Translations under genes and position numbers: made by a program
NCBI RefSeq assembly: GCF_013426205.1
Contig: NC_089428.1
Span: 1,116,001-1,180,000 of the forward strand
Length of the DNA: 64,000 bases
Reading direction: 5' to 3'
Origin: Metarhizium brunneum
Lineage: Eukaryota > Ascomycota > Sordariomycetes > Hypocreales > Clavicipitaceae
Shown here: positions 42,901 to 55,871 of the stretch, in pieces
Position numbering within the stretch: the stretch's first letter is position 1
How the letters are laid out: each line of letters begins with the position of its first letter
Notes under the pieces: generated by a model
What the model was told of the DNA's origin: nothing
The model's input: only the letters and a program-made list of their open reading frames with translations
The model's database searches: none

Positions 42901-44981
42901 CACACGCTTCACGACATGTAAAAGGTGAATGCCAGATGATGGCCACGTCTGACTTAGATACTGTGCCGTCGTTGCTGCTTGAGCATCTGTTTCCGATCCA
43001 GTAATTGTAATAGCCCGTTCCACTGCTCTCTCAGGGCTGTCTAGGTATCCTTGTTCTTGTAGAAATTCACATAGGTCCCAGTCTGCAGTAAAGGTCAAAT
43101 TATGCGTTTGTGGTGCTGCTCCTCTGCTGATTCTTTTGGCTCTGGGCAGGCACTGTAAAATTGCGTCCCTGATATTAGTCTGCACATTTCCAGCATTATC
43201 CATGTACAGGGCTCCCTGGATGCGCTCCAAAAGCCATTTGTACTCGGGGAGTTTCGATATAAAATCTTTGTAAACAGAAAGCTCTGGCAGAGAATCAGCG
43301 GCTGGGTCGGCTTCTTCAAGATCCTCGTAATAGATATAATCGCTTATATCTCCCGAGATCTCATTAGGAGCAATATTCAGATCTTCTAATGTATCTGTGT
43401 GCTGACGCCAATGCCTGACAAGATCTCCCGGATCTATTCTTGTAACATTATTCCCGAGAACATCGGAGCGGAGGTTATTCTCCTCATTATACCTATCCCT
43501 CATGGCCTTGGTAATTTCACTATGTGTTGTAAAATTAGAGCCCGGGCAACGATACATTGGTGGATAAACCCTACTCACCTTCTGTGCCTTCGCACAAATA
43601 CCATCACGTCTCTATATATCTGCGTTGAACCACCAGATCCAACCTTTATAGCAAACGTCTTTAGAAGTTGAGGAAGCAATTTTTCTATTCTGTCTAGGCC
43701 GTCCTCATCGGGCTTCTCCGTAAAGGCCTTGTTAAACAAGTCGTCCGCAAGCCAACAGATATTTGCGTTCTTCTTAGATAGCGGAACATCAGGATCTGCT
43801 GTGTATATCGAGTCTGCATCGTCCGAAAATTGAGCTTCATAACCAAATTCTCCAGTAAATGAAACACCTTCGACCTGTTCTGAGTTAGCACTGTAGTTTG
43901 ATCGTGCCCCATTGCTGGATCCTCGTGAATTAGAGTCCTCGTCATTATTGAAAGGCCGCCACTTCTCAAACTCTTGATCTCCTTCTCTACCATCACGATC
44001 AGCTTTTATGAGGATTTCTGGTAAGAGAATGTCATCCCACTGTGTCGTGTATAAAGTGCCGTTTTCTGAAGCTGTTGTAATCGGCTGCTTAAGCTCAAAC
44101 TCATGAGGCATTCCTATATTATCGTTATAGTGGAAAGTCGACACGGCACAATTATAGGATAATTTAGGCTTGTACATCGTGGGCTCCGACTGCTGTGCTT
44201 GGGCGGGGTTTACAAATGGAGGAATTGTTGGAAAATGGTGCAGGTTAAAGCCGTGACACACTTGGGCAGGGATAAAGGCAGAGTTACTCCCAGTGTGACT
44301 TGGAACAGATCCAAATGCCGGAGCCGAGGGTGCAACAGGAGGCGGAGAGACGGCTCGGTCTTGGGCTGACGGCTCTTGAGACATTGGAGGGTGGTTGCGT
44401 TCGTGGCCCTCCCAGGGACTGCGCCTGATTGTGTCTGCCCCTGGGGAGCCTCTATCTCCGGGGACACGGTTCTCCTGATTCCATTGAGCCTCTTCAGATC
44501 GAGTTCGAGGATATCGGTCGCCGTAACGATCATCACTCTCTCTTTCTCGTACCCCAATGCTGAAGCCACCACTGTGTTCAAAAGTCTGCATTACAAACGG
44601 CGGCTCATAGTCTAACGGGAGTGGTTGGGGAGAATTTATACGTAAGGCGTCGGGCAGCCTATAGTTGAGCGGGGTACCTTGAGGAGGATTTGAACGTAAC
44701 CCCGGGGATATATCATGAGGTCCGGGACCATCTGATAAAAGCTCATCTCTGTCTCTGTCGTAAAAACACTGTGAGGGTGTTCGACTCCGTCTTCCTCTAG
44801 GCGGTGAGCGACGAGACCTAAAGTCTCGCGACTTTCTCCAATCTCGATCTCTGTTTTCGTCTCTAGACGGCCAAGCCCTGCCGCTGCCTGTGTCTTGTCC
44901 CCAACCGTCAAACCCACCCACGCTGCAAGCGATCTGGGCGTAGGTGTTGTCTTGACCGTCATAAGGGGGTTCTGTCTGCAA
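39903..44981 (-). CDS. Large multidomain protein ending in a nucleoside-phosphorylase (PNP_UDP_1) domain
   Basis: Four exons on the minus strand (44981-43579, 43519-42870, 42816-42169, 42115-39903) join in frame across introns of 59, 53 and 53 bp, for about 1637 residues. The frame stays open upstream to about 45115 but without an ATG, so the start or a first exon is unresolved. The N-terminal 350 residues are Arg/Ser/Asp/Pro-rich and disordered. The middle (LPELSVYKDFISKLPEYKWL, WPSSGIHLLHVVKRV, EIGEQLAWLGSALRVSPYQT, GQCWHDLFRNPVIVNGYPIP) follows a recurrent but uncharacterised fungal family. The last 330 residues are PNP_UDP_1 (MIGIICALPEELKAVRTLLD, VVGIGGGIPS, RLGDVVVGTG, RIHYGRIASGNQVVKDA, CFEMEGAGVM, RGICDYADSHKNDEW). 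Such domains cleave nucleosides and cap many fungal NLR-like proteins, usually at the N-terminus. No P-loop NTPase or ankyrin repeats are seen. Confidence 0.82.
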
Positions 44982-45115
44982 TAAATACTCGAAGCCATCA
45001 CGGTTTAGCAGGTTTTCCGATGAGTTAGATGTGCCTTCTGTAATCGAGTGACGGGGATCGTGTTCTCCGAATTGAGAAGGCCTGTCCCTGCGCGATATAT
45101 CGTTAGCATATCACA

Positions 45116-46879
45116 TTCGGCCCTAGAGTGGCTTCAATGTTTTTGTGGCCGTCGAGGCGCAATGTCAACAACATCAGAGCCTGGAGTCTTGGCCACTGCG
45201 CCCGAAGGCAGTGAAGTAAAAACACATACATGGATCGCGTACACGGGCAGAGAGCCCGGGGTTCTAGCCGCAGGCGATTACAACCACGTCCCGATGCAAA
45301 GGCGGTGGTGGCTACTCAGAATTAATTGATCTGTGATGCCGTCGGAAATTGCGTATTGCGGATGGAGATTTGGCAGACGCAAGGTGAGTCGAGGCCGTGG
45401 AATAAGTAGTAAAATAGCCAATAATGATCTCTGACTTGTTTTGAAGAATCACTGATGCTTCCACTGGCCGACGCGGCGCGACGAGCGGAAAATGTTCATC
45501 AGGCATCCGTGCAGGAAGATGGATGAAGAGGAAGGCCTCACGTTGGGCAGGAAGCAGGCTAGGTATCGATACTGCCGAATCAGTCTCACGGTATGGCCCT
45601 GCGGGTACCTAGGGTATTGGTTCGCTTCTTTCGTGTCACCCCAACGACTTCAGCCGTTCAAACTTCACATAGCCACAGTCTAGGAGCTTCGTCTCTTGTT
45701 TTGACGCGGCTACATCGCCGTGTGTCTGATACACCGGGCTTATCGTAGGTCTGATTATCTAGACGTTTTTCCATGAATCAACCTACCTTTATCGTGTAAG
45801 GCGTCAGCATCGCATGCCATATCGAGGTTGGGGCATTTAAGACGTTTGGTGATATTAGGTGCAGGTGCTCATCTGATAGCAGCCCCACTTAATATAACGG
45901 TTAGGATTGGCTAGGGTTAGGGTTAACTAACGGATATGGAAAGTAGAGGTAGTAGTATCAGATCATAGATGAGTCTGGTATCGTTTTATCGACAGCCACT
46001 GGCAGATCATTGTGCAAACATTGAATGGTATGGCGTGAGTTTTCCATTGCTGGAAGATCTTGTGCCCGGCCGTGGCGATCAATCAAGCGTTCAAATGTTG
46101 GCAATTCAATCTCTAACAAGTAGCCTTTTGCAAAGGGATTTGCCCGCGCCAGTGCGCATCATGCGTTATCCCGAAACCTCATTTTTGCGTTCATCTTTGT
46201 TCTTCTTTGACTTTCCACACCTTCTAAGATCGTCAGAGGAAGTCAGTTTTCAAGAAGACCCTTGCTTTACTGGTTGAGTTAACGTGTTACAAACTCGACA
46301 GGCGTATCCGTGATCAAAGGATCAATAAAAAGTCCAGGCATGTTGATACTATTACGTGGCTGAGAACCTTGGAGAACTAACATGAACGGTAGGGATTTTT
46401 CTGCTCAGTTCAAGAACAAGAATGATGGCGTTGCGGGAACAACATGAAGCATCGTTCATAATGGGTCTCCTGATGCGGCATAGCCGGACAGGCTAAGGAA
46501 CCTATTCCAACAAAGACAAAGACAAGAATTCCAGTGGCTGGAGTACATCAGACGAAGGGCAAAGAGCATATCAATGGATTTATTAGTGTCTCGGTATAAT
46601 TTCACAAACAGTAAGTTATATTAAGTGATATGAGCAGCAAAGACGGCCATGACACCGGCGTCTTGGAGGAAGCCAGCTAAGCTAACTTACAACAGATATC
46701 GACGGCATTTGACTGGGGATTCGACTTGGGCAGTGGCAACCCCAAAGGCTTTCACGGACTATTGTGTGCTCTGAAATTGAAACTGGGCCGCTTCGAGAGC
46801 TGTGACGGCCGCCACCAAGGCCAACATTTGAAAGAGTCACCAGCTGATGGCCTCCTAAATGCGAGGGTTATAGAACGGG
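45116..46879. other. Gene-free region with an interstitial telomere-like tract
   Basis: Contains TAGGGTTAGGGTTAAC at about 45914. No supported gene. A frame at 45969-46277 has no family features. Confidence 0.45.
45914..45929 (+). repeat. Short interstitial telomere-like tract
   Basis: Two TTAGGG-type units (TAGGGTTAGGGTT), the common ascomycete telomere repeat, inside non-coding DNA. Confidence 0.7.
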
Positions 46880-47068
46880 TGTGACAAGGGCCTAGCTTAG
46901 AGTAATTACTTAATTTATTTAATAATAGTCTTTAATATTAAAGGTCCTTAGTTTTTCTTAAGGCCTTAAGGGACTAAAAATATTTATTTATATAAGAAGT
47001 TAGTAAGGACCTTCTGCCTTAATCCCGTGACCGTAGCCCTTATGTAACCGGCCCATTTCCGTGTAACA
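46880..47068 (+). mobile_element. LTR-like dispersed element with perfect 5-bp target duplication
   Basis: 189 bp, starts TGTGACAAGGGCC, ends CCGTGTAACA, flanked by ACGGG at 46875-46879 and 47069-47073. The core has drifted towards A/T compared with the copies at 30095 and 61008 (AGTCTTTAATATTAAAGG for AGTCTTTGGTATCAAAGG). A TTATTTATATAAG stretch could be an LTR TATA box. Confidence 0.87.
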
Positions 47069-49081
47069 ACGGGCGCTCGAATACCTTGGACACGACACAT
47101 GACAATCCGAGCGGTTATAAGCGCATTTGAAGCGCCGGAATGGCCACATGCGGCATTGCGGGTAATTTTGGATCATTGGACGGGATTATTAAGGCTACTT
47201 GCACATATCTGTTGGGTCAAATTTGAGGGTCATCGTCAGAGAAGGGGGCAGGGGCCTCTGACCGGCTACATGTATAAAAGGGCACGGGGTCAAATGCGGA
47301 GGATTTTCCATCATCGACAATAAAAAGCTATCAACTCAGACCCTAAAAAGCGTCCCAAGTTTCGTCATCTTCCACTTCACAAAATTGCTGTTGTAAACTC
47401 AACAGTATCTCTGCAAGTGCCTAGGAGCTTGTAGAGCACATGATACAAGGGCAAAAAGCCAATCAGAGAATAGTAGATAACCGGTATATCAAGCTTGATA
47501 TAAATATCCAGATAAACGACGTATCCATTTTCACATCTCTACAGGACGGATTCGTGATTGACGAATGCTGGGGGCCTGGGGCGCACAAGGGAGGCGGCAC
47601 TTACAAAAAGAGATCGATCCATGCCGGCTGTTGGATGTGAATTGCTCGGGGCCCCTCTCGGATATCCACATGCATATTACCTATTAGGATCGTCTCGACA
47701 TCTCTGATTGGCCAGAACCGGCTAGCGAGCGTGCTTCGGATTTACAATTTGTTTTGCCATCTCCGACAGTTGCACAGGACTTTTATTATTTAAGCTACTA
47801 CTCCGTATTATACGGGGGCATATTCGGCGACCGGTACTTGCCGGCCTGATCTCGGTGGACCTCTCGGAGATGGAATCTAAAAAAAAATATAAATCCGAAG
47901 CGCACACTTCTCTCCTGCTGACAAGCGGTTTGAGCTACGTATATCCACTCAGAGGTTGACATAAACTTAATACGTAGATACATATGCAGTACTTGTCCTT
48001 GTAGAGTGGCGCCCCTTGATACCTGGATGTCCATCTAGGGCGCGCCTTTTCCATGCAGAGTCTTGTGCGCACAGGCGAGTAGATCAGGCGCAAATGCGCA
48101 ACTTTATTTGCCGTGGGCTGAGCTAGCCGTAGCGATATCCGGCAGATTGGACTCGGTAGTCTTGTTCCCACCAGACGTTATCTCACTCCACATAATCCAC
48201 AATATCGTGTCTCTTTAGTACACCCGCACCATTGGCTCGAAAATCCCCGACTGTCCTCGCGATACTTTTGGCATTCAGAGGCCCATGAGCTGTTGACTCG
48301 CTAGTACCATCAGTAGCCGTCACAGCACTCGTAACGTTGTCATCTGCCACCTCCTTTCAAGTATACCCGGGCCTTCCAATGTCTTGGATCTAGTGGTGGG
48401 CCGATTCTCTCGTGGTCCTTGGTTCTATTTTCACCATCTTGGTAGACATTCTGTCATTCTTAACATCTTAAAACCCAGCTCGTGGAGCCGAAAGAATGTC
48501 AGAATTGATTTCTAGGCGCCAGCCATTCACGCCTTGGGTAAGCTTACGAGTATAACGCAAAGCGTAATCGTCTGCATTGTGCTTCACGAACGGCCCTTCT
48601 TCGTCTCGAACCCGAAACCGCTGTCCCGGGAGCACTCGGCCAATTAGCCTGGGGCAGCAGATCAATGGAGGTGCAGGGAGCTAGCTACCTCGAGCTAGCA
48701 TACAATCATTGTCCAAGACAGATATGAGACACTAGGCCATGATGCCATCCTGGGAATGATGCTGTGACAGAGGCCAATGCACCGCCAGTGATTGTTTATA
48801 CTTGTCTTGGACCCAGGGCTTGAACAAGTATAAGTTGACTAATAAATATAAGCAGTACTTGCCCAAGGCTAGTCGGTATATTGCAACGGCACTGTAAATA
48901 TACACAGAGCGCCGCCGTGTAAGCTCTTTCATCATCTCAACCCTGCTATTCCACCTCATCACCCCGGCAGCTGGAGTTCTCTCTGTCGATATCTCTTTGA
49001 TCTTAAGGCAGAGCAATAACCTTCCTTTCTTTGCTGAAAACCGCAACACATATCACCAGACCGGGCGTTTACCAAGCCACA
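47069..49081. other. Intergenic region upstream of the transporter gene
   Basis: Small frames on both strands show no recognisable protein. 48900-49081 is the likely promoter and leader of the downstream transporter. Confidence 0.45.
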
Positions 49082-50860
49082 ATGGAGGAAGTAGACGCAA
49101 CCGAGCTCAAGTCCAACCATGCCGACAATGACGTTGCAGCTACAGAAGAGCTCACCCCAGAAGAGAACAAGAGACTCCTCCGCAGGATCGACTTGTAGTA
49201 TGTCCCTAATTATTCGTTGCCGCCAAGAACCCGTCTGCATTTCAAAAGCTGACATGACTGAATAGTCTGTTGCCCATCATGGCGGCTTCGTACATGTTCC
49301 AGTTCCTGGGCACATCGGCCATCGGATTCACAGCCATCCTTGGACTCCGCGAGGATCTGCACCTGAGCGGCACAGACTTTTCATGGGCAAACAGCACATA
49401 CTACTTTGGCTTCCTCATCGCAGCATACCCGGCCAGTATGATCATGGTGCGCTGGAGAGTCGGCAAGATGATTGCCGTGGCAGTGTAAGTCGTAAAACGG
49501 CCTCCCTCCCACTTGAGCACACCAGACTGATAACAAGCACCCGGTCCAGCGTTCTTTGGGGCGCGGTGCTGATGCTGACAGCCGTAACCACCAAGGCCGC
49601 CGACCTGCTCGCCCTCCGCTTCTTCCTGGGCGTTTGCGAATCTCCCATTGCTCCCGGCCTGACCGCCATCGTGGCAATGTGGTATAAGCGCTCCGAGCAG
49701 CCTCTCCGGCACGCGGCATGGTTCACGGGCAACACCATCGCAGGTATAGCCGGCGGTCTGGCTTCCTACGGAATCGGACACATGGATAGCATTGCGCCTT
49801 GGAAGGTAGAGTTCGCTGTCTGCATATTGTGTCTTTCATGTGTCTGACAGTGTTGTTTGATACAGGCTGTGTTTTTCATCTTTGGCGGCAGCACTGTGGC
49901 TTGGTCGATTTGCCTCTTCTTCCTGCTTCCCGACGTTCCCATGACAGCTTGGTTCATGAGCAAGCAGGATCGTAGAAAGGCTATACAGCGAGTAAAAGAG
50001 AACATGACTGGTATTAAAAGCTCGCAGTTCAAGTGGAAACAGTGCCGCGAGGCTGCTCTCGACGCCAAGACGTGGTTCATTGTCGTCATTCAGCTGTGCG
50101 GAAGCATTCCGAGCGGTGGTGTGCATAGCGTACGAATCCTGCCCAACAGACACTTCAGAATTGAAACAGGAACTGACAAAATGTGCAGTTTGGGGTCATC
50201 ATCATCCACGGTTTGGGCTTCGACACGTTCCCGACGCTGCTCCTTCAAACCGCCAGCTATGTGGTCTCCTTTGCGCTCGTGCTCCTGGCCACTGCGGGCT
50301 CTACGTATCTCCGCAATACCAGAACCTACTTCATGGCGTGGAACTTTTGTGTCGCAATTGCTGGCTGTGTTGTTATCCGGCAGTGCTCGGTTGAGCAGAA
50401 GTGGGCGCGCTACGCAGGCTTCTGCCTTGTCTTTGCTTATGTGGCAAACTTTCCTCTTCTAATGTCCATGGCGTCGGGCAACTTTGGCGGCTTTACCAAG
50501 AAAATGACGGTCAATGCATTTGTAAGGGCTGCTCATCATGCTTTCACGGCTGACTTGTGGTGTGCTGGACTAACTTGCTTTTGGACTGGACAGTCATTCA
50601 TCGCTTACTGCACGGGTAATATCATTGGCCCGCAGCTCTTTTTCGCCAAGGAGGCGCCGACGTATAGTTCGGGACTTTTGGCAATGTTGATATGCTTTGG
50701 CATTGGTCTCGTGTCTTGCATGGCCTTCCGGTTCCATCTCATGTGGGAGAACCGGCGTCGGGACCAGGCTTGTGATGTGCCGGGGAGAATTGAAATGGAA
50801 AACGCCGACTTGATGGACAGGACAGACAAGGATATCTCACAATTCAGATATGTCTACTGA
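49082..50860 (+). CDS. MFS transporter, Dal5/allantoate permease-like (anion:cation symporter)
   Basis: Six exons (49082-49197, 49266-49484, 49550-49805, 49866-50129, 50189-50521, 50594-50860) give 484 residues with about 12 membrane helices. All junctions keep frame. Family signs: a short acidic cytosolic N-terminus with a TPEENKRLLRRIDLYLLPIM entry to helix 1, GLREDLHLSGTDFSWANS, RFFLGVCESPIAPGLTAIVA (the G-x-x-E-S-P motif of the Dal5 group), MWYKRSEQPLRHAAWF, and the late FGGFTKKMTVNAF...GNIIGPQLFFAKEAPTYSSG block. This group takes up allantoate, nicotinate, pantothenate, small peptides or similar organic anions with protons at the plasma membrane. The actual substrate cannot be read. The gene appears intact. 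Neighbours are non-coding on both sides. Confidence 0.92.
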
Positions 50861-53800
50861 GTAGCGGGTGTGAGGTGGAGTGCGGTTCCACGGTTGTGTT
50901 GATGGACGCAGGCATCGTGCGGTTGTTGGTTCAACCCGTCAAAGCGTCCAGTAATAAGGCCAGCATTAAAGACGAATGACGTCATGTTCCTCGCTCCTAT
51001 TTGTGGCATGACTGGCCTCGCCGAGTCACCCGCTTCACTGCGCAGCGTTTGGGTGTGGCCCCCCTGGTGATGTGATGTCCGATGTTGATGGTGGACACGC
51101 ATGGTAAACATTGACTCTACCAGACCGTTGACCTTCCAAGAAGGGAACGGACACGAAGCCACATGTGCTACCTTGTACACCTGACTACATCTCCTCTCCA
51201 TAACCCGATGATGCAAAGCTCGAATCTCGAACGCCTGCCACCGCAATCGCTTGCGAGAAGCTGGGTAAAGATGTGTCATGACTCATGATTGGTGAACAAG
51301 GCAGAAGCGCAAGTGAGGCGATGCCTTCCTTGAATTCCAACAACAGGCGATTGTTGTGCCTAGAGACTCTGTCTGAATGTTAATCGGCGCCTAGATATGC
51401 CATGCCTACATATGTCAATTACAGTCTGCATACGTAAGGCCACTGTGGATGTGCAGTCAAGGATCAACGGTCCGGTACAACGTGGATTATGAAGCTTACT
51501 CTGGTACGGGTTGCATCGATATGCTGGTTGAGATTTCCTGCAGCTGGCATGGTACAAGGCATCAATGATAAGCAAATGGATCGGTGTCCACATGGCACAT
51601 TGATGCAGCCAGGCGACTCCATGTCCGCCGACATCGATGCAATAAATTGGCACCGCAGGTGCTCCGGCCCAGGGCTTGCATGAAGGCGCCAACGGCCCGC
51701 CACCGTTGGCTGGTTGGAGGGCCCGGTGCGTTCAATGTCGGAATGCCCGCGATGCTGCATTCAAGACACAATACACAGTGCATACCTGTCTCAGGTTATC
51801 ATCAGGGGTCCCCACTCGTCTCAGCCCAGCATGTTGAGCTTTGTATCCATTTACATAAACGGCAGTCTCCCCTCGAGGCTAAACTTTTCGACGACCGTGT
51901 TTCCATCTTGCAACACCATCTCTTTCCTCCAGGATACGCAGCACTCTTCAACTACAAACCGTAAGTGAGCACTCCTTGGGGCCGCAATTGGCCACAATTG
52001 GCCAATACCCTAACCGCGCCCAATTGTGCCGAGTTTTTTATCTATTCATACCTAAACTAATAAGACTCTTAGCCTATATCTGTCTATCAATCGTGCAGGG
52101 CACTACCCCTTGTCATTACCGGTCCGACTTTTCACCCGGTCCAGACAACAGTCACGAGACAATTGCGTCGGAATGGTCACAGTCGCAGGCTGCGGCCAGA
52201 CGAGGGCCAGACGAGTGCTTGGACACCACGGCAAGAGCGTCTACCAAATTCGCATGCGACGAAGATGAGGCGGACAGAGTGAGGCAGGCAGGCAGAATGA
52301 GGTGAGCAGAATGAGGCGGGCAGAGTGAAGCGGGCAGAGTGAAGCGGGCAGAGTGAGGCGGACACACATTTCGACACGTCACGCTGCCACGCTGCCAGCC
52401 TCACTTTCTGTGCCGTCCTGATCCTTGCCTCGGCTGGTTTCGACGCCTTTGCCGCCCAGCAAACGACGTTTGCGACCTGTGCCCGTGGATGCAAGTTGTC
52501 GCACTTCTCGAAGCCAAAGTTTGCGGTTGGAGCATGTTCACATTGGCCGGCCGCCATGTCGCCGCCAGACCGGCAAATTTTCACAGCTGGTGAGCACAAA
52601 ACAGTCCGCCTATTTCCGAGCGAAACAGCCATATTTCACTATTGCAGAAGTGGGATTTCATCCATGGCAAAAGTGAACGCCGTGCGGGGTCTGTTCTTCC
52701 TGGCCCGGCAAACTCACCAGACCGAGGAACGAAGCCTTTACTTCAGCCCTTGTGTTCCCATGTTGCAAGCCACGCATCCTTTGCCGCAAATGTGAGCATG
52801 CATTGCGTCTGGAAGGCATCCAGCTGACAGTCTTGTCTGGTCTGAATGTGTTGGAACAGCTCTCTGGGGTTTTCGGTACTGGGCAAATGCACGAGGCGCT
52901 TGCTGTGCTCAATTAGTCCCATGTGGATATGTGCAGCAAGTCTCTGGTCATGCATCTGTCTACGCTCCCCAGCATCACTTTCTCGAGGCTATCTGAGCAG
53001 ATAGCCAAGCACAAACTGGCTGTGTACTGTCGCCGGTGTCCTCCAAGTAACCCGTCTACCAGTTCTCACCACCCTGACAACACCAAACCCCATTGTCACC
53101 CTACCCGCCCTGTACCTCCCTTCAAGGTCTAGAACAGCTGCCTGTCAGCACAAGTCTATACCCCGTAGTTGGTGCCGCTGTGAGATTGGCTCCTCTGAGG
53201 CTGTCGATTGTTGGCAAGGCGTTGTAGCTGTCGCATGGTTGGTTGCTGTCGATGGACGTAGTCTGCCCTCCGGTTTGCAGTTTGACATTGGGAGTTGTTC
53301 TAGTCAATTGTAACTAAGTCGTGATTTTCGTGACGTCTAGCTCCTTGTCATTTTGCCAAACTCGCTCAGTATATGCACTTACAAGAGTCTTTCTTGCGAA
53401 ATCACCAGATCCTCGACCCCGTGACCTTTGCGTGGCCTGTCCGTCGTATCTCCTAACCAAAGAAATGCCTTCTGCTGGAGCGGTTTATAACGGGTAACGT
53501 GACGACTGTTGGCAAGCCTCAACGAATAGTCCCTGCTGACCCTGTCGCTTTAGATCGGCGCCCCCAAAGCCAGATCACGCTTATACGAACCACGGAATTG
53601 CCAGCGGCGAGCAAAATCTCGGCAACGACCGTCTCACCTTGTTCTTCGAACGAGATCCATACTCGAATTCGAGCGGGCCTGCTTCCCGCGAGGCGCGTGT
53701 TGCCGCCCAGCTTAAAGCAGTTTCGGAGGCTTTTCAGCCTACCCAGTAATGTTTGGGACAGTTGTTCAGGCGCGACTTTAAGAACTTGCTGCTGAGGGAT

Positions 53801-55601
53801 TGGAAACGTGTCTGCTCAAGAGGGGGAATTTGGTGTTCAGCCCTTGATTTGGCTTTTACTTGCATGTCGCGCAGAGTCGCGGTGCCTGCAACGACGCATC
53901 AAGAGATCTAGCCGATACCGCAGCTTAAAGTCGACGGGATTGGAAGAATTTGACAAGACTATTGTATTCTAGGAGGTGCTGTTCGGGCAAGGTGCTCTCA
54001 CCGACTGTGCTTGTCCGTTACAACTTAACTCAACTCAATACGCCAAACCGTTGACATTGTTGTGTGCTCCCCGATGCCCTTTCGTCTTACCTATGCAGTG
54101 TCTTTTGGCATCAGTTGGCTAAACCACGCATGTGAATTATACATCGCCCATTCTGTTCGACTACACCACACCCACACTTTTGAGGGCGATATTAACCGTC
54201 GTGGCCTGCGGCGATCTCGGCGATATCTTGCGCGTCGGTTATACCGTAGAATAGAGCCCACAGCTTCCACCTTTGACATTTGTACCATTTGCTTAGTACG
54301 TTCCCTGACGGCTCACTGTACTTTTTGCAACCTGTATCCCACGATGCTACCTTATCATGGGTTGATGCTGTGCTCTGGGTAGACATGTTGAACCGCCCAA
54401 TCGATCCACGGCATCTGTAGGGTTTTATATAATGAAGAACAGGGACAAAATGTCCTTATCCTGGCCTTTATAGGCCTTGAGAAAATGCTTGACTGGCCCA
54501 CTCGTGACGATACTGCTGGCGGGACGGAAAATTCGCAAAGTTCCCGCAGAATTGTCAGCGACTATGACATGCTGTCAAAATCATCAGTTGACAACTTAAA
54601 TGATATCACTCTACAGCCAGTTGGACTTCGAAACATTTTTTTCTCATCCGAAGAAACCCGGACTTTCGCTGCCATGGCGACATGGTATTTCTCGTCCCTG
54701 GTCCAACCACGCGGATTTTAAGATGCAGGGTATCCGAGTATACTTGCTACTCTTACCACAGTGGACTCTTTGTAACGCAAATTCGATTAGTATAACGGCT
54801 TTGAGAGCTCCAGACTAAATCGACATCAGGGCTCGGCAGCTCAGAGGTTTCTGGTCTTGTTTAGTTTTGTCCCTGTGTTTCGGGGTAGATGACACCAACC
54901 TGTCCATCAACCTGTCCCATTGGGAAAGACGGCGTGTCACCGAACCAACATTGTGTAAGTCGCCCGAAAAGAAATGTTCCAAATGAATTACGGCGCCTAG
55001 AGTATGAAGAGTCGGCTGCTGGCGCGGCTTGCAGACCCGTACGTAGCCTTTGGATGATGCCCACTTTGCACACAAAGCAAGGAGTAGCATAGTACTCAAG
55101 CAAGTTCCATCAATATCACAGCTATTCGTCGTCCATTTCTAAACATGTAACTATGGAATTCAGCAGCGGGCCAAGACAAGCCATGCGGGCAGATTTGGCG
55201 GAATCTGTTGTTGACTAGCTTACAAGCGCTGGATGGGATTCAGCCAAGTTTCAACAGAGTACGTTATAAGACTTATTGTTAACTAATTCTTCCTAATTCT
55301 ATAAATAGAGTATTCTTGCTTGTATTTTTTGGCACTATATACCAGAGTCTCGATACGTTTATTGCTTTCGATGTATTGTTGCCAGTTGCCCCAGGCAGTT
55401 GAATCGCTTTGATGTTTCCATCAACAGTGGCAGATTTATCCGAGTTGACATCACGAGCAAAGTAGCGCCGGGTTTCGGCCGTGATGGGCGGCACAAGTTT
55501 GCGTTTCTCGCATTACGTAAATGCAAAAAGATGTCCATTTCGGCTAAAATACGCAGTCTGACTTGTGACTTTGTTTCATCCACCACCAAGGTCCGAGGTT
55601 G
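50861..55601. other. 4.7-kb gene-free region
   Basis: Contains the 14-bp minisatellite at 52267-52365 and TATA-rich patches near 55260-55320. Many short frames exist on both strands but none has family features. It may be decayed repeat DNA. Confidence 0.45.
52267..52365. repeat. 14-bp minisatellite, about seven units
   Basis: Units GAGGCGGACAGAGT, GAGGTGAGCAGAAT, GAGGCGGGCAGAGT and GAAGCGGGCAGAGT follow head to tail, one unit being 18 bp. The last pair of units is identical, showing recent slippage. Confidence 0.8.
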
Positions 55602-55626
55602 CGGGTTAGGGTAGGGGTTAGGGTTA
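55602..55626 (+). repeat. Interstitial telomere-like tract
   Basis: GGGTTAGGGTAGGGGTTAGGGTTAC-like tract of degenerate TTAGGG units, about 250 bp before the broken RIB7 copy. Confidence 0.7.
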
Positions 55627-55871
55627 CTCCGTACGTACATCAATTGATTGATGCGTGTAGGAGTAAAGCTGTATATTCTAAGTCTCTTTGCTCTGTGGCA
55701 GTTATGGGGTGTAACATTGATTCAACAGGAGCCAACTGCATGGTGCCATTCATTTTCGACTTCTCATCCCCGTCTGCAATACTCTTGCCTGTTGCCCTCG
55801 AGAATTGAGATATCCAGCCGTCACATAAAGCTCCAACCCAACCGAAACCCTTTCTCATCCCATCCACCAAC

